Source: Psychrobacter sp. UBA5136
Lineage (GTDB): Bacteria > Pseudomonadota > Gammaproteobacteria > Pseudomonadales > Moraxellaceae
NCBI RefSeq assembly: GCF_002414005.1
Contig: NZ_DHYG01000050.1
Coordinates: 1-31,232, forward strand
Length of the DNA stretch: 31,232 nt
Direction of reading: 5' to 3'
Under the pieces are notes generated by a model. The model had not been told where the DNA came from and ran no database searches. It worked only from the letters and a program-made list of their open reading frames with translations. A program made the position numbers and the translations under genes. Below, piece after piece: positions 17,441 to 25,458 of the stretch; the stretch's first letter is position 1; every line of letters starts with the position of its first letter.

Positions 17441-17477
17441 AAAAAAAGCCCAACCACGATATGTCGTCGTTGGGCTT
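17441..17477 (-). terminator. rho-independent terminator of the four-helix membrane protein gene
   Basis: AAGCCCAAC (446-454) pairs with GTTGGGCTT (469-477), continued by ACGA/TCGT (456-459 with 464-467) after one mismatch, around a TATG loop. The A-run at 441-447 is a U-run on the minus strand. Located about 70 bases after the minus-strand stop at 17547. Confidence 0.85.
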
Positions 17478-17546
17478 ATTGATGAGTGTTAATATGAGTA
17501 CTAGTAAATGCGCTAATACTTATTTATGCTAATTTCATTTAACAGC

Positions 17547-18587
17547 TTAGCGTACGTTATCACCGAGAGTAACGATAGGCTTGTCTAAACGATGATTTGC
17601 TGCGGCACTTCTTGCACCCATGATAGCGGCGATAAAGGTTAGGATGGTGCTGATTAACCAAAATAGGCCACTATATAATGCCGCCTTACGAGCAACGTCT
17701 TCTGCTTGTTGTAGTTTTTCTTCAGCTGCTGCTTTTGCTTCAGCGATATTTTGCTCTGTTTTCATTTTATATTCGTTAAACGACTGCTGAACTTCGGTAC
17801 GAACCTCGATAGCTTGCGCTTCTGTTAGGCCTTCTTGTTGCAAGCGCGTGATAAGCTCAGGACCCTCTAGAGTCTGCTCAATTGATGCCATACGCTGTTT
17901 TGTATAGTCATCAATGTGGCGCCATGTATCGATATCGGTGAAATCCATATTGGCGACTTGAGTTTTGGTACTGTTTACCATGTCCTTAACCACACGACTG
18001 GTTGCAGCAACTTGCTGCTCATTTAAGTTTTGCGTGTTTTTTGCAATCATCGCTTGGATATCTTCTTCGCTAATATCACCTGAAACGCGCTGATAAATTT
18101 CTTGCGCTTTTTGCTGCACGCCTTCATTTTGTGACGCTTGACCGGCCGCCGCCGCGCCCGCCGTTGCAGTAGTAGCAGCCGTTTTAGCCACGGTACCCAC
18201 TGTAGAACCTACCGCATTACCTGCTGTCGTCAGGATACTAGTCGCGCTACTTAAGGTAAAAAAAGTGGTAAATAAAACAATCAAAGCGGCCGTTAGCATA
18301 CCCGTTAAAGTCGCATCTTTTGGATCGATATCGGTACCATCACCAAATAAAGCTTCTGGCGCAGAAAATTTAATCGCATAATAACCGGCCACAAAAGCAC
18401 TAACCAAGGCCGTAATAACCGCATAAATACCACCTGCGATACTGGTGCCTTTTAAATCAAAGGGTAAAAATGAGCTCAGTACTAAAGCGAGGGCAACCAT
18501 GGCCATAACGATGATCAGTCCCATGACCAGACCGGCGAGTACACCGCGCCAGGAGGGACGACGCTGAGGGATATAAGTAGATAACAT
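17547..18587 (-). CDS. membrane protein with four helices and a long charged helical domain, function unknown
   Basis: A 346-aa protein with hydrophobic segments at about 16-38, 49-72, 93-113 and 304-324. Between the third and fourth lies a Gly/Ala/Thr-rich stretch (about 120-152), then a long charged helical region (about 155-300) with QNLNEQQVAA and a coiled-coil-like AEAKAAAEEKLQQAEDVARKAA. The charged region is presumably on one side of the membrane, held at both ends. The opening YIPQRRPSWRGVLAGLVMG resembles membrane proteins annotated PhnA-like or TIGR04086-like, whose function is unknown; this is from memory and weak. I start at the ATG at 18587 because AAGGA lies six bases upstream; the ATG at 18593 abuts it. 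A single-gene unit with its own terminator. Confidence 0.8.
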   Translation of the reverse strand: MLSTYIPQRRPSWRGVLAGLVMGLIIVMAMVALALVLSSFLPFDLKGTSIAGGIYAVITALVSAFVAGYYAIKFSAPEALFGDGTDIDPKDATLTGMLTAALIVLFTTFFTLSSATSILTTAGNAVGSTVGTVAKTAATTATAGAAAAGQASQNEGVQQKAQEIYQRVSGDISEEDIQAMIAKNTQNLNEQQVAATSRVVKDMVNSTKTQVANMDFTDIDTWRHIDDYTKQRMASIEQTLEGPELITRLQQEGLTEAQAIEVRTEVQQSFNEYKMKTEQNIAEAKAAAEEKLQQAEDVARKAALYSGLFWLISTILTFIAAIMGARSAAANHRLDKPIVTLGDNVR

Positions 18588-18917
18588 AACCATTCCTTTT
18601 TAAAATTTCTTACTCTTGTATGAATATTTATAATTTTCATTATCTCGATGAGAGGCGTTGTACAAGACCCAACATTTACTACCCATCATCGTTATTTGTC
18701 ATTCATCGTCCTCTACCGGCAATGAATATAGTATAAGCATAAGGAAAAGAAGGGCTTATTAATAATACTGTTAAGTAGAAAAACATGATGAATGTGTATA
18801 GGAGTGTTAATAAAAGTGACAAAATCAGTAGAATGTAAGTAGATGTAAGAAAAAACTAACAAATTAATGTTTGGACTAGAATGACTTTTTAGAAATGGAT
18901 GAGAGAAAATACAGACG
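18588..18917. other. AT-rich spacer with the upstream region of the membrane protein gene
   Basis: About 330 bases upstream of the membrane-protein ATG. Its ribosome site (AAGGA at about 18595-18599) is clear. A promoter such as TTGTAC ... GATAAT on the minus strand near 18640-18670 is possible but poorly spaced. I see no protein or RNA gene. Confidence 0.45.
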
Positions 18918-18956
18918 AAAAAAAGCCCAGTCACCATAAGATGACTGGGCTTTTTT
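18918..18956 (-). terminator. bidirectional terminator after the tRNA genes
   Basis: AGCCCAGTCA (924-933) pairs exactly with TGACTGGGCT (942-951), with an 8-base loop. A-run on the left and T-run on the right, so a U-run follows the stem on either strand. About 75 bases beyond the tRNA-Glu 3' end, it should end the tRNA-Ala/tRNA-Glu transcript. Confidence 0.85.
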
Positions 18957-19028
18957 ATTGTGCGCTTATTAGTCTGATCTAGTGTTTATCTATGCTAAAC
19001 AAAAGTGCTAATAACTGACGCCGAATAG

Positions 19029-19104
19029 TGGCGTCCCCAGGGGGATTCGAACCCCCGTTACCGCCGTGAAAGGGCGGTGTCCTAGGCCTCTAGACGATGG
19101 GGAC
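19029..19104 (-). tRNA. tRNA-Glu (anticodon TTC)
   Basis: A 76-base cloverleaf on the minus strand, 5' GTCCCCA paired with TGGGGAC, discriminator G, encoded CCA. The anticodon stem CCGCC/GGCGG encloses CTTTCAC, giving anticodon TTC. The T-arm GGGGG TTCGAAT CCCCC is intact. It lies downstream of gltX, whose product charges it, and shares a transcript with tRNA-Ala 153 bases upstream. Confidence 0.97.
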
Positions 19105-19257
19105 GCATAGAGTGTTATAACCGGTGGTTACAACGGTACTTCACAATATCAGAGTGCTTATCTATTAATAGAGCAAGCCTTGCCTAGGTGCTGATATCGT
19201 CCTACTAGCGAGTATTTATATCAAGTTTCAGTAAACTGAGCGTTGCGATAAATAGTA

Positions 19258-19333
19258 TGGTGGAGCTAAACGGAGTCGAACCGTTGACCCCTTGCATGCC
19301 ATGCAAGTGCTCTACCAACTGAGCTATAGCCCC
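19258..19333 (-). tRNA. tRNA-Ala (anticodon GGC)
   Basis: A 76-base cloverleaf on the minus strand. Acceptor GGGGCTA pairs with TAGCTCC (one G-U pair), discriminator A, encoded CCA. Anticodon stem CTTGC/GCAAG encloses ATGGCAT, anticodon GGC. D-arm AGCTCAGTTGGTAGAGC and T-arm ACGGTTCGACTCCGT are normal. First gene of the tRNA transcript, immediately behind a near-consensus promoter. Confidence 0.97.
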
Positions 19334-19350
19334 TCGCTAAGAGTGTGCGT

Positions 19351-19379
19351 ATTTTAGGTAAGAGCGGCAGTCTTGTCAA
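19351..19379 (-). promoter_or_regulatory. strong sigma70 promoter of the tRNA-Ala/tRNA-Glu unit
   Basis: Minus-strand TTGACA (19379-19374, perfect), 17-base spacer, TAAAAT (19356-19351, 5 of 6). The predicted start lies about 10 bases before the tRNA-Ala 5' end. The stretch after the -10 (ACGCAC) is fairly GC-rich, as expected of stringently controlled stable-RNA promoters; that control is inference. Confidence 0.85.
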
Positions 19380-19473
19380 CCGCTATTTTAAAAAAAAGCA
19401 AAAATAATTAAAAAAACAAGATGAATAGTATTTAAATATATCGCTATAAGCATTTAAGCACGGGTGTTAACGT

Positions 19474-19506
19474 AAAAAAGGGTCAGTATCAGCCTGACCC
19501 TTTTTT
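19474..19506 (-). terminator. rho-independent terminator of gltX
   Basis: AGGGTCAG (479-486) pairs with CTGACCCT (494-501), 7-base loop, with an A-run before and T-run after on the plus strand, so a U-run follows on either strand. It lies about 55 bases past the gltX stop and separates gltX from the tRNA promoter. Confidence 0.87.
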
Positions 19507-19560
19507 ATTATTACTCATGCTGTTTTTAATGAGCAAGTGCAAGATTATGCAGCAGACAAA

Positions 19561-21096
19561 CTATTTATCAGCTAAAAAGTCTGGCAACTCTGCTGCTTGT
19601 TTCTCAAGCTTTTTCAGTTTCTTTTTACCCAAGCCGCCAAGCACATCGACCGCATGACGCAAGCGTGTCAGGGTCATATCAGCGCCGATAATTGCCATCG
19701 AGTTCATGACGGGCGTCGATGAGGTGCTACCAGCAATGGCGATAAAGAACGGCGCCATAAAGTCGCGCATTTTGATATCAAGGTGCGCGGCAAGACCTTT
19801 TAGGGTGGCGTAGATGTTTTCTTCTGTCCACGTCGGCAAGGTTTCTAGTTGCCAAAGCGCGAGTTGTAGCATTTCGGTAATTTGCTCAGGCGTGAGCGAC
19901 TTATGAGCAAAGCTTTCAGCTGTGATAGCAGGCAGGTTTTGGAAATAAAAGCCGCCCCAGTTGACCGCATCAGACAGCAGTTCGATACGGGGCTGAATCG
20001 CCGCGGCAATGGCAGTTAATTTATCACTGTCACTTGCCCACTCAAGGATTTTATTTTTTAGCTCTTGAGGGGTAAGCGCACGTAGCCATTCGGCATTGAG
20101 CCAGTTCAGTTTTTCGATATCGAAAATAGGACCGCCAAGCGATACACGCTGAATGTCAAAGCTGGCAATCATCTCCTCTAAAGTGAATTTCTCCGCTTCG
20201 TCAGGCATTGAGTAGCCCATACGACCAAGGTAGTTGAGCAAGGCTTCAGGCAGTACGCCAGCATCGCGGTAGTAGGTAATCGAGGTTGGGTTTTTACGTT
20301 TTGACAGTTTTGATTTATCTGGGTTGCGCAGCAGCGGCATATGGCAAAGGGTTGGCATCTCCCAGCCAAAATATTCATAAAGCAGCTGATGCTTTGGCGC
20401 CGAGTTTAGCCACTCTTCACCGCGCATAACGTGACTGATTTGCATCAAATGGTCATCGACGACGTTTGCTAGATGATACGTTGGCATGCCATCGGTTTTT
20501 AGCAGCACTTGCATATCGACTTGTGTCCAAGGAATCTCAACCGTACCGCGCAGCATGTCATGTATTTGGCAGATACCTTCGGTTGGCACGCGCATACGAA
20601 TGACGTGCGGTTTGCCCTCAGCAACCAATTGCGCGGTTTTCTCTGGTGCTAAATGTGCGCAGCGGCCATCGTAGCGCGGCGTTTCGCCATTGGCCATTTG
20701 CTCAGCGCGCATCGCATCAAGCTCTTCAGGCGTACAAAAACAGCGAAACGCATGATCGCTATCTATCAGCTGCTCGGCGTGTTTTTTATAAATATCACTG
20801 CGCTCGCTTTGACGATACGGTGCGTGTGGCCCGCCAATATCTGGACCTTCTGCCCAGTCAAGGCCGACCCAGCGCAGCGCATCCAAAATCATTTTTTCAG
20901 ATTGCTCGGTTGAGCGCGTTTGATCGGTGTCTTCAATACGTAAAATAAACTCGCCGCCGTGAGCTTTAGCAAAAGCCAAATTAAATAGCGCGATATAAGC
21001 GGTGCCGACATGCGGAAAGCCAGTAGGCGATGGCGCAATACGCGTGCGGATAGGGCGCTTGCTATCAGGAGTAGATTGGGTCGATGTTTGGGTCAT
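19561..21096 (-). CDS. gltX: glutamyl-tRNA synthetase
   Basis: Class I aminoacyl-tRNA synthetase charging tRNA-Glu in the cytosol. In 511 aa the HIGH-type motif lies in PSPTGFPHVGT (His29) and the KMSKS-type loop is KLSKR at 263-267. AGGEFILRIEDTDQTRS-like substrate-binding and GHMP-like stem-contact regions are in place, and the C-terminal helical anticodon-binding domain is complete. The usual length is about 470-500; the first 14 residues (Thr/Ser-rich) are extra. The ATG has TGAGA upstream. It is divergent from rsmH, with promoters for both between them, and is followed by its own terminator and then by the tRNA-Glu gene on the same strand. One gltX-type gene is visible here; whether it is discriminating cannot be judged. 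Confidence 0.97.
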   Translation of the reverse strand: MTQTSTQSTPDSKRPIRTRIAPSPTGFPHVGTAYIALFNLAFAKAHGGEFILRIEDTDQTRSTEQSEKMILDALRWVGLDWAEGPDIGGPHAPYRQSERSDIYKKHAEQLIDSDHAFRCFCTPEELDAMRAEQMANGETPRYDGRCAHLAPEKTAQLVAEGKPHVIRMRVPTEGICQIHDMLRGTVEIPWTQVDMQVLLKTDGMPTYHLANVVDDHLMQISHVMRGEEWLNSAPKHQLLYEYFGWEMPTLCHMPLLRNPDKSKLSKRKNPTSITYYRDAGVLPEALLNYLGRMGYSMPDEAEKFTLEEMIASFDIQRVSLGGPIFDIEKLNWLNAEWLRALTPQELKNKILEWASDSDKLTAIAAAIQPRIELLSDAVNWGGFYFQNLPAITAESFAHKSLTPEQITEMLQLALWQLETLPTWTEENIYATLKGLAAHLDIKMRDFMAPFFIAIAGSTSSTPVMNSMAIIGADMTLTRLRHAVDVLGGLGKKKLKKLEKQAAELPDFLADK

Positions 21097-21232
21097 AAAA
21101 ATCTCAGAATAGGGTGATTAGTGAATAAAGCGGTGAAAAATGTTAAAGGTGAATGCCGATAAACGTATTGATTAAAAAATACGGATGAAACAATAGCCGT
21201 GACGATAGAAAAATAGCGTAAAATATAGCGCT

Positions 21233-21261
21233 AGTATAACAGAGAGATGGGATATTTTTAA
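21233..21261 (-). promoter_or_regulatory. candidate extended -10 promoter of gltX
   Basis: Minus strand: TTAAAA (21261-21256), 17-base spacer ending in TGT, then TATACT (21238-21233, 5 of 6). The TGn before the -10 makes it an extended -10 promoter. The leader to the gltX ATG is about 130 bases. Confidence 0.55.
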
Positions 21262-21280
21262 CGAAAACCCCGCCTAGCGC

Positions 21281-21308
21281 TTGACTAGCCGTGTATCCTT
21301 GCGATAAT
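21281..21308 (+). promoter_or_regulatory. candidate sigma70 promoter of the rsmH-mraY cluster
   Basis: TTGACT (21281-21286, 5 of 6), 16-base spacer, GATAAT (21303-21308, 5 of 6). It starts only about 20 bases beyond the gltX -35, so the two promoters are back to back. The leader to the rsmH GTG is about 80 bases. Confidence 0.6.
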
Positions 21309-21393
21309 AATGCTAGGTGAGTCATAACTTGTTTATTTTCATCTGATTTTTTACTATTACTGGCCAAAATGGTCATCATCTACTGAGTCGTTT

Positions 21394-22533
21394 GTGTCCA
21401 TATCGAAATTTAAGCCAAAAAATACGCTAACTCATACGTCCAATTCTAAAGTCAGCCCTTCTGATACCGCTGCCGCTGAGAAGTCTGCGCAAGATCTTGC
21501 GCCAGAGTCCATCACGGAGGACACGAGTGCTGATGAATTAAATTTCGTCCATGACGCCGTGCTACTACAAGAAACAGTAGCGGCAGTGCTGGGCGTCAAA
21601 TCGCTCCCAAAACAAAAAGATGAGAGCCGACAAAATAGCTTACAGAAGAGCGGCATATACGTCGATGCGACTTTTGGGCGCGGTGGCCATAGCCGCTTGC
21701 TATTAAGTCAGCTTGCCGATGATGCTACCTTGGTTGTGTTTGATAAAGACCCGACGGCCATTAGCGTTGCCCGCGAATTGGCCAATACCGACAGTCGCGT
21801 CAAAGTGGTGCATGACAGTTTTGCAACACTGACCGCTAGTCTAACGGCGCTGGGTATTACAAAAGTGGACGGTTTGATGGCGGATTTGGGAATTTCCTCG
21901 CCGCAGATTGATGACGGTAGCCGCGGTTTTAGCTTTATGCGTGATGGCGCGGTCGATATGCGCATGGATACCAGTCGCGGGCAGTCGGTTGCCGAATGGC
22001 TAGAGGCAGTCGATGATGAAACCTTGGCCAATGTGCTTTATGAGTTTGGCGAAGAGCGTCACAGCCGCCGTATTGCCCGTGCGATTAAGCAGATGGATAG
22101 CTATGATTCGACGCTTGCGCTGGCAGAAGTGATAAAAGCGGCGCATCCAAACTGGCAGCGCGGCAAGCACCCAGCAACCCAAAGCTTTCAGGCCATGCGT
22201 ATTTTTATTAATAATGAGCTTGGCGACGTGGATGACTTTTTAGCGCAAAGCATTCCGATTTTAAAGTCGGGTGGACAGCTGGCCGTCATTAGCTTTCATT
22301 CGTTAGAGGATCGCCGTATTAAGCAGTTTTTGCAGCGTCATAGCAAAGGTCAATATCCTGAGGATGAGAACTTACCGATGCCGCCAAAGCGTCCGCGTTA
22401 TTTTACCAAGCCAAAACGCGTCGGCCCGAGTAAAGCAGAGCTAAGCCAAAACCCGCGGGCGCGGAGTGCGTGGCTACGCATGGCAACGCGCACCGATAGC
22501 GCTTATTTAGCTAACGCTGAAACACAGCAGTGA
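21394..22533 (+). CDS. rsmH: 16S rRNA (cytosine1402-N4)-methyltransferase RsmH (MraW)
   Basis: S-adenosylmethionine-dependent enzyme that N4-methylates C1402 in the ribosomal P-site of 16S rRNA. The SAM-binding loop DATFGRGGHS lies at 91-100, followed by VFDKDP, GISSPQIDDGSRGFSF, DMRMD and the C-terminal SFHSLEDRRIKQFLQ block. The 379 aa exceed the usual 310-320. About 50 polar N-terminal residues precede the conserved FVHDAVLLQETV, and a further 15-residue Lys/Gln/Ser insertion lies at about 70-86. The start is a GTG with a poor Shine-Dalgarno. No other ATG/GTG lies in frame between the upstream stop at 21325 and residue 50, so the extension seems real. First gene of the division/wall cluster; mraZ, its usual upstream neighbour, is absent. 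Confidence 0.95.
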   Translation: MSISKFKPKNTLTHTSNSKVSPSDTAAAEKSAQDLAPESITEDTSADELNFVHDAVLLQETVAAVLGVKSLPKQKDESRQNSLQKSGIYVDATFGRGGHSRLLLSQLADDATLVVFDKDPTAISVARELANTDSRVKVVHDSFATLTASLTALGITKVDGLMADLGISSPQIDDGSRGFSFMRDGAVDMRMDTSRGQSVAEWLEAVDDETLANVLYEFGEERHSRRIARAIKQMDSYDSTLALAEVIKAAHPNWQRGKHPATQSFQAMRIFINNELGDVDDFLAQSIPILKSGGQLAVISFHSLEDRRIKQFLQRHSKGQYPEDENLPMPPKRPRYFTKPKRVGPSKAELSQNPRARSAWLRMATRTDSAYLANAETQQ

Positions 22534-22814
22534 GACAGCTTTGCAGGGCTGTAAGCAGAAAAGTGAGAGAGCTATTTTTGACGTGATTTTCTATTTGCCA
22601 TTTATGTAGTTATTTATGACCAAATGTTTTAATACTTACGCGGCTGTTAAAAAGCTGTAAACATTCTCTGCTAGGCTCAGCAGTTACTTTTTTGCTTGGT
22701 CTTATTTTTGTTCGTATGCGTTTTTATCGATGGTGCTGATGGCTTAAAAGGGTTTTATCACTCGCAAACAGTTATCACTTTTTATATTTTGTAGTTCACT
22801 TTTTTGAGATCGTC

Positions 22815-23285
22815 ATGGCAATATCTGACAAACCCGTAAACCGCCGCGCCGCAATGCCCCCAAATACTGACATTGGTGAATTATTCGTGCGCCGATTTAA
22901 TGTGGTCAGTATTTATGTGGTCATATTATTGTTGCTTGCGGCCGCGATTATTTGGAGCGGTATCAAAACGGCCGAAGGCGTGCAGCAATATCATCAGGAT
23001 TATAAAACCTTGCAAGACATGAAAAAACAAGAGCGTAAGCTGCAAGTAGAACACCAGCGTCTGCTTATCGAGCAGCAGACTTTTAGTGCGACCCCGCAAA
23101 TCGCCAGTCGTGCGGTTGCCGAGCTGGGTATGTTTTCTCCCACCCTTAAAGATAAGCTGATTATTCAACCAGGGGCAGCGGTTGCGCTCACACTAGCACC
23201 GGATGAGGCTGATAGCGAAGGGACGACTGTTAATGAAAGCGATTTTTTTGAAGCAGATGCCGACCTAGCGGAGGCAGGACGATGA
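22815..23285 (+). CDS. ftsL: cell division protein FtsL
   Basis: Bitopic divisome protein that joins FtsB and FtsQ and activates FtsWI. In 156 aa there are about 27 cytoplasmic residues, one transmembrane helix (about 30-50, rich in Val/Ile/Leu), then a periplasmic coiled-coil-like segment with heptad spacing (about 55-85, QQYHQDYKTLQDMKKQERKL). ATPQIASRAVAELGMFSPT follows, matching the conserved end of FtsL. A further acidic tail (about 35 residues) makes it longer than the Escherichia coli protein (121 aa). It overlaps ftsI by four bases (ATGA). It is separated from rsmH by 281 bases, unusually far for this cluster. Identified by topology, position and the conserved block, since FtsL is poorly conserved. 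Confidence 0.9.
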   Translation: MAISDKPVNRRAAMPPNTDIGELFVRRFNVVSIYVVILLLLAAAIIWSGIKTAEGVQQYHQDYKTLQDMKKQERKLQVEHQRLLIEQQTFSATPQIASRAVAELGMFSPTLKDKLIIQPGAAVALTLAPDEADSEGTTVNESDFFEADADLAEAGR

Positions 23286-25390
23286 ATGATAAAAAGCCCA
23301 CTGCCAAAAACGGTAAAGCCGCCGCTAAAAATAGCAGCAAAAAACCAACCAGCGGTAAAGTCACTAAGCCGCTACGCCGTGCCAGCGCCGCCAAATCTGG
23401 GCAGACAAGCGATAAAGGGAATAATAAAGCGGCAGATAACCGCAAAGCCAAGCTCTTTAGTCGCTTAAAGAAGAGTGAAGAGCAGGGCGCTTATACCAGT
23501 GTTAAAACCCAAAAAAGCAAAAGAGCGTTTTTAGGTAAAGCCTCTGGGGCGTCGTCTCGCGGCGGTGTCGAGCAGGATAAAAACCGCTTCCGTACCATAT
23601 GGGCGCTATCGTTAGTCATTTTAGGTTTACTCATCAGCCGCGCTTATTATTTACAAGTGGCCAATGCGCAATTTTACCAAGATAAAGGCAATGAGCTGAT
23701 TACCAGCGTACGCACGCAAAAATCCTATCGCGGTATGATTACCGATCGTAATGATTTGCCGTTAGCGGTTAGTGCGCCACTGGCGACGGTGTCTTTTAGC
23801 CCGCATGATTACGCGCGCGAATATTACGAGCTTAAACGTATTATCTTGACCAATCCTGATAGTCCACAGCTGATCGCGCGTATGCAAAAGCGCTTGGACA
23901 ATATGGATTTGACCACGCTTGCCGCGGCGGCCAATATTTCGGTCACTGAGCTCAAAAAAGCCACCGCCATCGACGATAGTATCGATGTTACCGATGAAGA
24001 GGCGGTCAAAGCGGCACTGCCATCGGGCGCAGGCTCGCATTATCTGCCGCTTCTTAATAAAGTAACGCCAGAGATTGCCCAAAGTGTGAGCTCACTTGAT
24101 TTTCCCGGTGTCTATGAGAAAAACTTTTTCCAGCGCTATTATCCGCAGCCGCAACCGAACTCGCAGCTGTTAGGATTTATGGGGCAAAATGCTGCTGATC
24201 CCGAAGGCGGTTACGAAGGGCGTGCTGGTATCGAACGTCAATACGAAACGGTGCTGGCGGGCGAAGATGGTAAAGTGATGGTGCTAAAAGACGCTAAACA
24301 GAACAGCTTAAAAGAAATCAAGCAAGTCAAGCCAGAAATACCGGGCAAAGATGTCGCGTTGACCATTGATTCACGCTTGCAGTATCTGCTCTATAAAGAG
24401 TTAGAAAAAGCGGGTCGCCTACAAAAAGCGCGCTGGTCGACGGGTATGATTGTTGATGTACAAACGGGTGAAGTGCTCGCTTTATCGACGTGGCCGTCAT
24501 TTAACTCCAATAATCTCAATGAGATGACGGGCGAAAACCAGCGTAACCGTGCGCTGCTTGATGTCTTTGAGCCTGGTTCGGTCATGAAACCATTTACCGT
24601 GGCCGCCGCTTTAGACTCAGGTAAATACACCACGACATCGTTAATTGATACCAATCCTGGCTCTATCCGTGTGCGTGGTTATACGATACGTGACCATAAT
24701 AATCTGGGACGGATTACGCTTGCGACGTTACTACAAAAATCTAGTAACGTGGCCTCGACCAAGATTGCCTTATCCTTGCCGCCTGATGCCATTACCAATA
24801 TGCAAAGGCAGTTTGGCTTTGGCGCAAAAACACCGCTGCAATTCCCCGGTGAAGGCAGTGGGCTTGTCGTTACGCCAAAAGAAAAAGAAACTTCAAGACG
24901 GGCAACGGTCAGTTATGGTTATGGTTTACAAGTAACGGTGGCGCAGGTGGCGCAGGCGTATTCGGCACTGGCAGCTGGCGGCGTGATGCATCCATTAACC
25001 TTGATTAAAGATGGCAAAAAACAGCCAAGCAAACGTATCATGGCGCACGAGCAAGCCATGTCTATCGTACAAATGCTAGAAAGTGTCACCGAGCCGGGTG
25101 GTACCGCAAAAGCCGCGGCCATCGATGGTTATCGCGTTGCTGGTAAAACAGGAACCTCGCGCCGCATCAACCCTAAAGGCGGCTACTATAGCGACCAGTA
25201 TCGCAACGTCTTTGCCGGTATGGCCCCAGCGTCCAATCCTAAGCTGGTCGGTGTGATGCTTATCGAAGACCCGCGCGGTCAGATTTATGCGGGTTTAACC
25301 GTGGCGCCCGTTTTCCATAACGTCATGAAAGAAGCGCTGCGTTTGTATAACGTGCCGTTAGATAAGCCGCTAAAGACTGAAGAGCAGTAG
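23282..25390 (+). CDS. ftsI: septal peptidoglycan transpeptidase FtsI (PBP3)
   Basis: Class B penicillin-binding protein crosslinking septal peptidoglycan with FtsW. Active-site motifs: S433-x-x-K436 (GSVMKP), S487-S-N489, and K622-T-G624 (KTGTSRR). One transmembrane anchor lies at about 104-123, then the pedestal domain (SYRGMITDRNDLPLAVS) and the transpeptidase domain. The protein is 702 aa against about 580-610 usually. Most of the excess is a cytoplasmic N-terminus of about 100 residues, strongly basic and Lys/Ala/Ser-rich. A second stretch, about 190-250 (DLTTLAAAANISVTEL), is the helical pedestal insert seen in other FtsI proteins. GGAGG lies seven bases before the ATG, inside the ftsL end. 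Target of beta-lactams as a family. Confidence 0.97.
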   Translation: MNDKKPTAKNGKAAAKNSSKKPTSGKVTKPLRRASAAKSGQTSDKGNNKAADNRKAKLFSRLKKSEEQGAYTSVKTQKSKRAFLGKASGASSRGGVEQDKNRFRTIWALSLVILGLLISRAYYLQVANAQFYQDKGNELITSVRTQKSYRGMITDRNDLPLAVSAPLATVSFSPHDYAREYYELKRIILTNPDSPQLIARMQKRLDNMDLTTLAAAANISVTELKKATAIDDSIDVTDEEAVKAALPSGAGSHYLPLLNKVTPEIAQSVSSLDFPGVYEKNFFQRYYPQPQPNSQLLGFMGQNAADPEGGYEGRAGIERQYETVLAGEDGKVMVLKDAKQNSLKEIKQVKPEIPGKDVALTIDSRLQYLLYKELEKAGRLQKARWSTGMIVDVQTGEVLALSTWPSFNSNNLNEMTGENQRNRALLDVFEPGSVMKPFTVAAALDSGKYTTTSLIDTNPGSIRVRGYTIRDHNNLGRITLATLLQKSSNVASTKIALSLPPDAITNMQRQFGFGAKTPLQFPGEGSGLVVTPKEKETSRRATVSYGYGLQVTVAQVAQAYSALAAGGVMHPLTLIKDGKKQPSKRIMAHEQAMSIVQMLESVTEPGGTAKAAAIDGYRVAGKTGTSRRINPKGGYYSDQYRNVFAGMAPASNPKLVGVMLIEDPRGQIYAGLTVAPVFHNVMKEALRLYNVPLDKPLKTEEQ

Positions 25391-25458
25391 CTAAAAAAGT
25401 AATTTTCCTTGTTCCGCTGTTAACTATTTGATGCGTTTTAACCGTTTAGGATTTGCCA

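Noticed and set aside
18713..18937. Minus-strand frame of 74 codons in the spacer upstream of the membrane protein gene
   Set aside because: It runs through the terminator hairpin, is compositionally AT-driven (Phe/Ile/His/Ser) and lacks a ribosome site.
21143..21379. Minus-strand frame of 78 codons between gltX and rsmH, a possible small gene or mraZ remnant
   Set aside because: It covers both predicted promoters, shows no MraZ-like sequence and has no ribosome site.
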